Positions 49,727-61,611 of a stretch of 64,000 nucleotides of DNA are shown piece by piece. The position numbers and the translations under genes are program-made. The DNA comes from Endocalyx cinctus (Eukaryota; Ascomycota; Sordariomycetes; Amphisphaeriales; Apiosporaceae): positions 7,366,579 through 7,430,578 of the forward strand of contig BCKC01000001.1 in the NCBI GenBank assembly GCA_001600455.1. Reading direction: 5' to 3'. Below the pieces are notes generated by a model, which was given only the letters and a program-made list of their open reading frames with translations, was not told where the DNA came from and searched no databases. Numbering within the stretch: position 1 is the first letter of the stretch; each line of letters opens with the position of its first letter.

Positions 49727-52700
49727 ATGGGGAGCCCCGAAATATTAGATCAACTTCCACAGTCGTCCTTGGCGGATATTGACGCTGTAGATTACGCCTT
49801 GATAAGGCGATGGAATGATAGAGTCGATATATTCTCAGAATGCTGTCTTCATAGCGTTGTCCAACAGCAAGCTGAACTGAATCCAAATGCACTGGCCGTT
49901 CATGCCTGGGATGGCCAGATAACATATAGGGAGCTTGATCTTTTCTCGTCACGCCTCGCAAATTATTTGATCGAGAAAGGAGTGCGACCTCAGGAGTTCG
50001 TACTCTTCCTCCATGATAAGTGCCGGTGGGCGCCGGTCGTTATTGTTGCTATCCTAAAAGCCGGTAAGTACTTACGACCATCAATAAGATTAGACTCTGC
50101 TAACCTCAGAGATATAGGTGCCATCTGTGTGCCGTTAGACCCTAGCAACGCCCAGAAAAGGCTTTCTACCGTTCTCGAAGACACCAAGGCACGCTTTGCC
50201 ATCACGGATGTTTCTCTCGAGAACGCACTCGATGATGTTGACATAACGGTCATTGTGGCAAGTCCCACATTGATGGTAGATGGAGGATATTCAAGGCCGC
50301 CCCAACTCGCCTCGTCTAGCGACCCGGCTTTCTTGATGTACTCTAGTGGGTCGACTGGAAAGCCGAAAGGCATAGTACAAGAGCACGGGTCGCTATGCTT
50401 CAGTATTTCTCACCATAGCCGAGCGATGGGTCTTCGGCCTCACTCGCGTGTTCTACAATTTGCCGCCTATACTTTTGACACGAGCATGGGTGATATTTTC
50501 GGAGCCTTCATGCAAGGAGCCGTTCTCTGTGTTTGCTCCGACTGGGACAGGCTGAATGATCTATCCGGTAGCATTAGATCTCTAGAAGCAACTTATGCCT
50601 GTCTTACTCCTACGGTTGCCCAGCAGTTGGAACCGCTGGAAGTCCCCAGCCTTCAAACTCTCGTAGTTGGCGGTGAAGCTATGACAGCGACACTAGTCGA
50701 GAAGTGGGCCGACAGATTGGACCTCATTAATGTATACGGCATTACAGAATGTTTAGTTTGGACATTCACAACAAAACCACTTAAATCATTCTCTCGGAGC
50801 ATTGGCTGGCCTAGCTGTGGGAGAGCCTGGATCGTCGATGCAGAAGATCCAGATAAACTCCTGGCGGTTGGAGCTGTCGGGGAACTCCTGATAGAAGGAC
50901 CAAACATTGCGAGAGAATATCTCAATGACCCCTCGAAGACGGCAAAGGCTTTTATATCCCCTCCCAAGTGGCTCAGAAAAATTAGACCCGTTCGTCTGCC
51001 TAACGACAGAGTGTATCGTACCGGTGATCTGGCGCGATACACCGATGACGGCGCTATAGACTTTATGGGCCGCAAAGATACCCAAGTCAAAATCAACGGT
51101 CAGCGTGTAGAGCTCGGCGAGATAGAATATAGGATGAAGCAGTGCTTACCTGTAGAAACACAGGTCGCCGCGCTGGTGGTTCCTCACTCGCTTGGGTCAC
51201 AATCTGTCCTTATTGGAGTGATATCCCAACCACCAAATGAACATCACTCCGCAACCGAAGGAGAGTCCAGTCTCGCATTTAATTCGCTGACTGATAAGCT
51301 ACGACGGGATTTGTCGCTGACGCTTCCTGATTTATTTGTGCCAACTATATTCATGCCTGTCAAAAAGCTGCCGTTAACTGTCTCTGGGAAATTAGATCGC
51401 CTACAACTACAAAGAGATGCCACTGACTGGATGCACGAATATCAGGAGTCATATACTTCAATTCAATCGGTCGCTAGCAAACCCTCTACTGATTCAGAAC
51501 GCCTGCTTGCCAATATGTGGTCTAGTTTGTTCGGTATAGATCAGACCCATATTAACTTGGAGCATGAATTCGTTCGCCTAGGAGGCGATTCTGCCCAAGG
51601 CATGAAGCTCGTAAGTATGGCTCGAAAGCTCGGCTTCGATCTTACCGTCGCGCAAGTACTTAAACATCAACGCCTGAGAGATATGGCTTCTGTCATGCGG
51701 CCGCTGGATCGAGGTGTTGAGAAATCGTTCGTATCCCCGTTCGAGCTCATCAAAAATCCAGATGCCGTTCGTATGACAGCTGCACAACAATGCAGAGTAT
51801 TAGAAACTGCTATACAAGATGCATATCCATGTACTCCCCTACAGCAAGGATTGCTGACACTGTCGATTGCTAAGCCGGGGACGTACGTGAGCCGCAAGAT
51901 ATTTAACGTTCCAACTGCCATGTCAGTTGAAAATTTCATGGCAGCCTGGGCCTCGGCTTATCGCCACTTCGAAATCCTGAGAACCAGAATCATAGAAAAC
52001 GGCGATAATTTGGTTCAAGTGGTTATCGACGAGGACATTGTCTGGGAGCAGAGTGATGACCTGCAGCTCTATCTTCAGACAGACAGGGCGCGGACGTTGT
52101 CCCTAGGAGATAAACTTAACAGATTTGCCGTCATAAACCACGCTGATATTTCCAGTGAGGTTAAAGTGATCTGGACATCGTATCACTGCACCTATGATGG
52201 ACGGTCTGAAGATTTGATACTGCGAGAGGTCAATAGAATTTGCATCGGCGAGAGTTCTTTAAAGCACCAAGCATTTAATGTCTTCGTAAGACATCTGCAG
52301 CAAAGGGATGATTCTATATCAGAGCAATATTGGAAAGACCAACTATCTGGTGCCGAAGCACCATCATTTCCAGTCCGGCCCAATTCCTCAAGAATCCCGC
52401 AAGCAGTACAAAGTATAAAAAAGACAGTAAAATTGGTATCTAAAGACTCTTTCACAGCCTCAACCATCGTGCGCTCCGCTCTCGCTATTCTCAGCACCCA
52501 GTATACGAATACCAACGAAGCGCTTTATGGCGCTGTTTTGTCTGGGCGTAACGCTACAGTAAACGGGATCGACGTAGTGGCTGGTCCAACCATATCCACC
52601 GTTCCGATTAGGGTGAATGTGGAACGAGGGACTCTGGTTCTGGAACTACTGGAAAGGGTTCAGAAGCAGTCAATAGACATGATACCCCACGAGCCATTTG

Positions 52701-55700
52701 GACTTCAGAGCATTCGCCGTCTGGGGGAGGAGATCGAAGTTTCTTGTGATTTCCAATGCCTTTTAATCATACAGCCGGCAGATGAAGACAGCTCAGATCT
52801 TAGACCCGTCAAGATTGCTTATCAAGAAGCAACAGATGCAGATCAATACCCCTTGACCATCGATTGTAAATTGGGGTCTGAGGAGATTTTTATTGAAGCC
52901 TTTTTTGACTCGGGTTTGCTTGACGAACTGACCGCTCAGAGAATGTTCGCGCAGTTCGATTATATCGTTCAGCAGGTCCTGGCTGCAGATGCTGATCAAG
53001 TCATTGAAAGTATTACCAACATCGGCCCTGAAGACCTAGCCTTGATATGGAAGTGGAACGCCAATTATCCTTCCGCTATCGATCGATGCGTCCATGAGCT
53101 AATCGAAGAGAGCTGTAATCGCACCCCCACGAAGCAAGCTATCTGTTCCTGGGATGGTGACTTCACCTACTACGAACTAAACACTCTCGCTAATAGACTG
53201 GGATCACGATTACAAGAATTGGGGGTAGGCCCAGAGGTGATCGTACCTGTTTGTTTTGAGAGAAGTAAGTGGGCTGCTATTTCGGTTCTGGCCATTAATA
53301 AAGCTGGAGGCGCGTTCGTTCTCCTTAATCCCACTCAACCGCTTGACAGATTGCGCAGCATTGTCACTCAAACAAACTCCCCTGTGATGTTGAGTTCGAG
53401 GGAGTGTAGCCCACTTTCGCTCCAGCTATTTCCAAATGTTCTTGTGGTGGAAGACATCCTGAACGGAGAGCTTTTACAGAATGGTGGCTATGAGCAACAG
53501 GACTCGGTATGTTGTCGCCACGCGCCGGACTCTCTTATGTACGTGGTATTTACCAGTGGTACCACGGGCGTTCCCAAAGGAATCATGGTAGAGAATCGCT
53601 CCTTCTGCACCTATATAGAGTCACTGGCAAGGATGACGGGAGCCAAAAGCTCGTGGAGAGGTCTCGTATCTTCAGCGTACAGCTTCGACTCTAGCCTCGA
53701 AGAGATGCTGATGCCCCTCATGATTGGTGGTACGACCTGCATGCCGTCCCAGCACGAAATTTCCAACGACCTGACCAACGCCATGAATCGTATGGGAGTT
53801 CACTGGGGTGTCTTTACGCCCTCGCTGGCACGCCTAGTCAACCCTAGAGAACTGACGACTATGACGGATATTTACATAGGGGGCGAGCAGATGACCGATG
53901 AAATTGTCGAGACGTATGGAAGCTGCCTACGCTTGACTAATACTTACGGACCAAGCGAATGCTGTCCGACCGGGTGCGTCTCATCAACGCCAGAACTATA
54001 TGGAGGCCATATCGGAAGGGGAGTAGCGTGCCGTACTTGGGTCGTTGATCCCGTCGACCACCATCGGTTGATGCCTGTCGGATGCATTGGAGAGTTGATA
54101 CTCGACGGACCCAATGTCGGTCGGGGTTATCTACATGATCAGGAGAAAACAAAAGCCGCTTTCATCGATCTCCCATCTTGGCTTCTTGCTGTCGAAACCC
54201 CACCTACATCCAATGGTGTGATCCACTACAAAAGAAGAATGTACAAGACCGGTGACCTTGTCCGGTATTGTTCCAATGGAACTCTAGAATATTTTGGCAG
54301 AAAAGATCAGCAGATCAAGCTATATGGCCAACGAATCGAGCTCTCTGAGATTGAGCACCACATAAAGACGTGCTTGGGTGAAGCTGCCGATGTCGCTGTG
54401 GATGTGTGCTCTCGCGACTCCAGCTCAAATCTCCAATTACTCGTGGCTTTCCTGGTATTTAAGGAAAACCGAAATGCTGCCCTTCAAGATGGAGGGGGTT
54501 CACCTGTTGGAAACGACTCGCGCATCATCGCACTCCGAGAAGCTCTGTCAAGTCGACTACCGGCTTACATGATCCCGGGGACGTACTTGGAGTGTTCCAA
54601 GATACCTCTGACTAGCTCAGATAAAATTGATCGAAGAGCACTGAAGAAGCTTGTCGCGGATCTTTCTGACAAAGAGTACCTCCTAGCGAGTGGAATGACA
54701 ACCGAGAAGAGACCTCCCGTCACTGACAAGGAAGTTTTCCTGCAAAAGCTGTGGGCGGGTGTTCTAAACATCAGCCAAGATTATATAGGTAAGTTGTCAA
54801 AAGATAATTATAATTTCCCCTTCTGCTTTTCCCTTCTATATTTCTCTCTACTAATTACGATGCACAGGACTGGACGATGCCTTCAGCCGGCTGGGTGGCG
54901 ATTCTATACAGGCTATAAGGCTTTCAGCATCAGCTCGAAAACAGGGGTGGAGTCTGGCTGTAGCTGCAATCACGAGATTCCCGCTTCTCGAGCAGATGTC
55001 ACAGCAAATGATCCCTATAGGAAGCACCGAAATGATGCCTCCCGCTCCATTAAGCCTTCTTCACCAAGAGATTAATGCAGCTCAATTACTAGATGAAGTG
55101 CCTGAGCTCTGCGGGATCAAGAAATCTTTGATTGAAGATGTATATCCTTGTTCGAATCTCCAAGCTGGTCTCATGGCATTATCACTCAAGAGCCCCGGCT
55201 CATATGTCGTAAATAACGTTTTCGAGATACCCAGTCATGTCGACATCATACTCCTGGAGAAGGCCTGTGCCACGGTCGTAAATAATAACCCTATCCTTCG
55301 AACACGGATAGTTCACTTTAAAGAGGAGCTCTTACAAGTGGTCTTAAAATATGATTTCCATTGGGACTCTACATCTCATTCGGATTTCCGGTATGGTCTC
55401 GGTGACCCCCTTTGTCGCTTCGAGACGTCACTAGATGAACAGTCCAACAGACGATTCCTACACTGGACCGTGCATCATGCTCTGTACGATGGCTGGTCCA
55501 TGTCACTGCTACAGAAGCAATTAGAGGATGTTTACGATGGGCGCGAAATAGGCGAGACAGCTCCATATAGCTCCTTCATCCGATACATTAGGTCCATATC
55601 TGAACAGGCCGCCCGTGATTTTTGGAGCACAAGGCTTTCCGGGCCATCACCGGTTCATTTTCCAAAGCTACCTTCGCCGTCGTACATCTCTCATCCAAAT

Positions 55701-58700
55701 CGTACCATTCAGCAGACGGTCACTATAGTAAATAATTTTGCACCAGATGTCTCCATGTCTAGCTTTGTCCAAGCCGCTTGGGCCATCGCAGCATCGCGAC
55801 ACATCGCGAGCGAGAGTATAACTTTCGGCTCGACTTTATCCGGTCGCAAAGCAGAAGTGCCTGGAATAGAAGCCATGACTGGTCCGACATTTGCTGCCGT
55901 GCCTACGATAGTCCGACTTCACGACGACGACACAAAGTCTTCCTTGCTTGAACGACTACACTCGGAAGCGCTTGATCAAATACCTTTCGAGCAGGTCGGT
56001 CTCGACCGCATCAGCACATATACCGCCGAAACGAACGATGCGTGTGGGTTCCAGACGTTATTCGTCCTCCAGCCTATCGAAGATGTCAGTTCCAATATTC
56101 TTCTGGATGTCACTGTCGACCGACCCGACATAGACACGTATCCGGTCAACCTAGAATGCCAGTTAGCAGCCGATGGCATAGTCATGAAGATGCGGTTCGA
56201 TTCTGCTGTCCTGCCAGAGTTCCAAGCCAGGCATCTGTTATCCCAATTCGTTCACGTCATTATGCAGCTATGCTCGCCTGAAGAGATGCATATCCGTGAC
56301 ATTATCAGCCTGAGCCACGAAGACATGGATCAAATTCGCGTGTGGAACTCTACCCCACTTGACCCTGTCGATGAGTGTCTCCACGATCTCGTTCTCGAAA
56401 AGTGCGCTCAGAACCCTGGGGCAGAGGCTGTCTGTGCCTGGGATGGCAACTTCACATTCCAGGAACTAAAGACCTATTCCTGTAGCATCGGTCTCCATCT
56501 TCAAAAGCTGGGTGTTCAGCCTGGTCAAATCATACCAATCCTTTTTGATAAGTCGAAATGGGCCATTGCAGCTATGATGGGAGTCCTAATTTCTGGGGCG
56601 GCATGTGTCTGTCTGGACCCGGTCAACCATCCAATTGCTCGAATGGAGGCAATTCTCCAATCTACAAACTCGGACATAATCGTATGCGATACACGACTCC
56701 GTGACACGGCCTCCAGTTTGGCAAAAGAAGTTGTCGTTATCGGACCGCAAACCTTGGCTAGCTTGGAGAAGACAAGCAGTGATGCAGCTGATCTCGTTGT
56801 CTCTACGGCCAGCCCCGAAGACTGCGCCTTCCTTATATTCACCAGCGGATCAACTGGAACTCCAAAAGGAATTGTTCATACGCATAGATCACTCAGCTCG
56901 AGCTATCGAGCACTCGGAGAAGGTATCAAAATTGATAGTGAGTCGTGTATAATCGAGATCCTATGATCGAGCTAAGCTAACAATCATAAAAGGTAACTCT
57001 AGAGCATATCAATTCTCCGCATTTACGTTTGACATGTGCGTGATTGATATATTTGGCACACTCGTGAATGGTGGTTGCATATGCGTACCATCGGACGATG
57101 AACGGATCAACGACGTGGAAGGCTCATTCGTGCGCCTCCGGGCTAACGAGGCTTTCTTTACGCCCTCGTTCGCCAGAAACCTTTCCCCCAGTCACATGAA
57201 AGGGTTAAGAACGCTCCGGATGGGCGGCGAGCCCATCTCAAGGCGCGACGTGGAACTATGGGCTCCGTACACAGAAGTCTTGACTATCTCCGGTCCCGCC
57301 GAAGTGTCCCTGTGTACGAGCGGCGTCCTGAAGCCAGATGAACATATGCCGCCGGATGCCGGTTTTATGATCAATGGTCTGAGCTGGATAGCCGATATTA
57401 ATGACGCCGCTCGACTCGCGCCCATCGGGGTAGTCGGCGAGTTGCTGGTGGAGGGGCCTACCCTTGCTCGAGAGTATCTTGACCAGCCAGAAATGACGAA
57501 AAAAGCCTTCATCGAAGTTCCAGATTGGCTTTCGAATGACCCTTCGCAGAACCGGCGCCAAGTATACAAGACGGGCGATCTGGTTCGGTACAATTCGGAT
57601 GGTAGCTTTCAGCTGCTTGGACGGTCGGACGGCCAGGTCAAGATCCGTGGTCAGCGGGTCGAGCTAGACGAGGTAGAGCATCACCTCATTCAATCCCTTG
57701 AATTCTTAACTACATCAATCGAGATATTCGGTACGGCGGTTGATATCGTACGACCTAAAGACGACCCCGAAAAGCCGTATATAGTTGCATTCCTCGGCCT
57801 GGGGCCCGGCGGAGTGGCAGAGCGCACGTCCGATGACTCGTTCGACGAGCTTGCATCGGCCATCTTGCAGACAATGCAGAATCGTCTTCCGCCCTATATG
57901 GTTCCATCAGCCGTCATGCCCTTGGAGGACATACCCATGACACCATCAAAGAAGCTGGATAGAAAAACACTTCGAGCTCTAGGTTCCTCCAAGTCCACTA
58001 GTGAGCTGCTGCAACAGAGCAGTGTCCGAAAAGGTATTAGGTCTCCACCTGTTACACCTATGGAAAAGTTGGTACAATCCTTATGGTCGACCGTTCTCAA
58101 GGTAGAAGAAGACACTATATCGGCCGATGACACATTCGTTCAACTCGGGGGTGACTCTCTCAGGGCCATTGCATTTGTCATGGCTGCGCGTGAGCAGAAA
58201 ATGTCCGTCACTGTAGCCGACGTCTTCCGTGAGCCCCAGCTACGTGAGCTTGCAAAGGTGATGCAAACTCAAGACAGCTCGTCGCAGGACCAGGTATCTA
58301 CAATTGGAGACGCCGCTTTCGAGACAATAGATGATGATCTACTCCGCCGTGTCGTCGAGAACATTCCTCAACTTGGCCGTGTAAAATGCGTTAGGCTTTC
58401 AAAATGCACGCCAGTTCAACAAGCAGTCTTGGATTCACGGACATTCAACGTCGAGATCTTCCAGCCACACATGAATTTTACTGCAACATCCAGTGGTCAG
58501 GAGATCGATATTGGTCGTTTTATGCGAGCATGGGAAAAGACGGTTGCCAAGCACGAGATCCTTCGAACAGTGCTCATATCGCTTCCTGGGGACACTTCGT
58601 GGTACCAATTCGTCCTTGAAGATTACCCACATCCCGAGATCTGCTATATTACAGGAGAAGATCGAACCGGTTCCACACAAAACAGAGATCTTCTTGAGCA

Positions 58701-59708
58701 GCACCATTTGCCGGCACATCAGCTTTTGATCCGGCGGGATAATAACCGCTTGACCTGCACTCTGCACCTGAGCCATGCATTGATTGACGGAGGGTGCGTT
58801 GACGAGCTCTTCGACTACATCAAGCAATATTATAACAATCCAGATACATCTTCTGACTCTCCGCCTCCTCAGTATTATTACTACCAACATTATCTCCAAA
58901 CCCGACCCACCGCTAATTCGATGAGGTTCTGGTCGAACTATTTGCGTGATGCACGTCCTTGTCTGTTTCCCTCTGACGGTAAGTCAGAGAGCAGATTACA
59001 GAACTTCAGCTCGAGGGTAGTTTCACTCTCTAGTCCCTCAACGCTGCGTTCAAAATGCCTTGCCGCCGGCATTACTCCACCGGTGTTAATTCAAGCGGCC
59101 TGGGCTCTGACTCTCCGCCAGCTAACTCACAGCAACGACGTGATCCTAGGGTACGTCGTTTCGAACCGCGAGATTGACAGTATACGTAGAGTTATCGGTC
59201 CAACATTTGGCGTAGTCCCACGTCGGCTGGACATTTCTCAATCGGAAGGTTTGTCGGCGGTGATAAACAAATGCCACGCCGACTGGATTAACTGCATGCC
59301 GCACCAGCATCTCTCGTTCTGGGAATATCATCAACGTGCTCAGGGTTCTTCGCCGCACCAAGCCTTGTTTCACACTGCAATCAACTATCGTCGATTCGGA
59401 AGGCCTGGGTCGGATGAGACGAATAAGGATGACGGATCACTAATCCTGGGAGATGTAGAGTCACGAGATCCATACGAAGTACGATTCCATAACTTTATAT
59501 TAAACTAAAAATATTTTCTGATACGAAAGTTTCATGAATGCTGACTTTTCTCTAGTATGATATCCTACTCGGAATCGATGATGACGCTGATGATGGAGAC
59601 GGAATGACAGCTAAGTTGGATTACTGGGGCTCGGCTATCAGCGAGGAGCGAGTCGCAGAGATGATCAAAATCTTTGAGGGCTTCTTAAAGGATTTTACTA
59701 AAGAGTGA
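49727..59708 (+). CDS. Trimodular NRPS, A-T-C-A-T-C-A-T-CT, putative cyclic tripeptide synthetase
   Basis: Five exons (49727-50063, 50118-54788, 54868-56937, 56993-59478, 59556-59708) with introns of 54, 79, 55 and 77 bp give 3238 residues in full phase. Approximate domain positions: A1 49840-51400, T1 near 51570 (LGGDS), C1 51820-53030 (YHCTYDG), A2 53080-54650, T2 split by intron 2 (LGGDS in exon 3), C2 55125-56310 (HHALYDG), A3 56370-57980, T3 near 58150 (LGGDS), terminal C 58390-59708. The terminal domain has SHALID followed by 14 residues and Tyr, the SHxxxDx14Y pattern of fungal cyclising CT domains. There is no thioesterase, epimerase or methylase. Each A domain has the core P-loop (SGSTGKPKG, SGTTGVPKG, SGSTGTPKG) and the A10 Lys. 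Asp occupies the first specificity position in all three, so alpha-amino acids are expected. Confidence 0.93.
50064..50117 (+). other. In-frame 54-bp intron within NRPS A1
   Basis: The donor GGTAAGT and acceptor ATATAG flank 54 stop-free bases. Left unspliced, they insert 18 residues into the A1 A2-motif region, between ILKAG and ICVPLDP, where family members have no insertion. It is a predicted intron that frame alone would miss. Confidence 0.8.
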
Positions 59709-60115
59709 TTATTTGGGGATCTTGTTTGAGGTCAAAGTTCGATCTAGATTTTGTGAAGTGAATCAGGTATCCAGGCATCTCCCCTCCTTCTATTTACGAT
59801 CATCATTCTTTTTATATTTTGCTATATTTTACGTATTGTTTTAGAGTATATTACATTAGGTGTTTTAGACTCACTTAATAAATAAATAACTGATTTATGT
59901 TCTTCGTCTTAAAGTCTTTGTATAATCACCTAGAAAGTTTTAGGAGATAGATGTCTAATTATTCTCGGACCACAGATCCCAAAAGAGGAAAAAAGGATTC
60001 AAAGTTCATAGATTATTTGAGTTGAAAAATCCCATGCATAATTGTTCTATTGTTGAATGTCTAGTAGTTTCTACATTATATTGAAAACAAGTATATTGTG
60101 AAGCTACATGAGATA

Positions 60116-60135
60116 GGAGGTGAGCTTGCAGCCCA
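60116..60135 (+). repeat. Partial copy of the dispersed repeat end
   Basis: GGAGGTGAGCTTGCAGCCCA is identical to the left edge of the repeat at 61282-61424, in the same orientation, 1.17 kb away. The similarity stops at once on both sides. It may be a fragment of another copy. Confidence 0.65.
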
Positions 60136-60432
60136 GTGATAACCGAATTTCGGACAATATTTGGATACCTATGAGGACAAGCTTATAACTAGAATCTCTT
60201 ATTAACTAAACTAGACTCATCTATTTTCACAAGTACGCCCAAGAATACCCTGAGCAGCTCCTGAGCCGTACTTAAGTAAAACGGCGACGAACTAGTCAAA
60301 CAGTTGTCTGGTGTAGGTAAGGACGACTTTCGGGTGTGGCAACAGTCCTACTATTGTACACAATATACCGATTTTTTCGATCACTGCCTTGATATATCGT
60401 ATGTGCCGTCACAGTTGAGCTTGCTTAGTTAA

Positions 60433-60453
60433 TGGTCAGGCGTAGCCTGACCA
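60433..60453. repeat. Perfect short hairpin
   Basis: TGGTCAGGC, a GTA loop, then GCCTGACCA: a 9-bp stem with a 3-base loop in otherwise AT-rich intergenic DNA. It is not next to a gene end, so a terminator role is not supported. Confidence 0.6.
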
Positions 60454-61281
60454 ATAACCCAGTCTCTTCCACCACCATTAAATGACCAGATTATCCATCA
60501 TTAAATGATCATGAAGATTGTGCCATTATCAATCAGAGATAATATTAATATTACCTATAGACCATCCACGGCTCTACATCTGAGGGTTATTATGCGATCG
60601 ACTGAGATTGGTTTCTTCCCCACTCTACAGTAGCATTTGAGACTCAGCCACTTCAACATCTTAAAAAATTGGTAGCGTCGAAAATTAGCGTTTCCGGAAT
60701 CAAAGCAATTCGTACAGTGAGTCGCGACCGCTCCTGATTGGTTTAGGAGTCGTCACGAGTGCCGCACTTATTTCGTCGTGCCTTCGATTGGACCTCATAG
60801 TCATCCCTATGATATGGCTTTTTTGGGTTACCTTGTTCTAAAGCCATAGCCATAGCATCTGATGATAAGGCTAAGGGTATCCTCCCTAGGCTGTTAGGCA
60901 GAGACTCGTAAATGGGTACAATGCGCAATTTCATGTATCTTTAATGCGCTGTTACCCGCTAGGAGCATCATTCAGCTAAATAAATACTACTTCAACTCTC
61001 GGGACGTTTGAGCGGCCTTACTAGGGTTATTATTGAAGCCTATAAGTAATTATGGAGCCAATAACTGCGTTCCACGTTTCTACAACATGGCTCAAATAGC
61101 AATGGTCTCCAACCATGTACGGGACATTTGTAGGCGCGGTTGTTTGAAAACTGTTTCTTGGCTGCATCATAACCTGCAGAATTTGCAGTGGGCTGTCCCT
61201 CGCTATGCTCTATTCGCTCTCAATCACCTCAGTTAGACAATTTAAGCAATAAATTGCTATTACCGCCCTTATAGATAAAAA

Positions 61282-61424
61282 ACGGGAGGTGAGCTTGCAG
61301 CCCACAGAACGTCCTGAGTTTACAATTTTTACTGTGCTACACAGAAAATATAAGATAAGAAAACGACAGGGGTTTTTAAAGATGGTTCCGTAGAGGCGTG
61401 TAGAAGACCCTTCGTAAACTCAGG
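61282..61424 (+). repeat. MITE-like dispersed repeat, copy 2
   Basis: A 143-bp inverse copy of 35446-35586. Its TIRs are CCTGAGTTTAC (61313-61323) and GTAAACTCAGG (61414-61424), a perfect inverted pair. The extension beyond the left TIR (GAGGTGAGCTTGCAGCCCA) is shared with copy 1. Confidence 0.8.
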
Positions 61425-61611
61425 CATGTCGTATTAGTAATAGATAAGACAGATAATTGGTGGTCTATGCATTTCCATAGCCTTACTACCTAAGTATGAT
61501 TCTGGTACAGAATCATACTTCCTCCAAATAATATCATCGACAACTTTGCAACCATACGTATTTTCTTATTTTTTAGCAATACTTATGAGATTTCACCCAA
61601 CACTTTAACAT

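Larger units (their letters stand above)
59709..61611. other. Intergenic region right of the NRPS, repeat-bearing
   Basis: No gene is supported. It contains a 9-bp-stem hairpin at 60433-60453, a 20-bp repeat word at 60116-60135 that recurs at 61286-61305, and copy 2 of the MITE-like repeat (61282-61424). The short frames 60743-60934 and 61033-61236 have no domain. Confidence 0.55.

Noticed and set aside
49727..59708. Assignment of the NRPS as a fumiquinazoline-type (anthranilate-first) synthetase
   Set aside because: The trimodular CT layout fits, but the first A domain keeps Asp at the first specificity position, whereas anthranilate-activating domains typically have Gly there. No accompanying FAD or indole-oxidising genes are seen.
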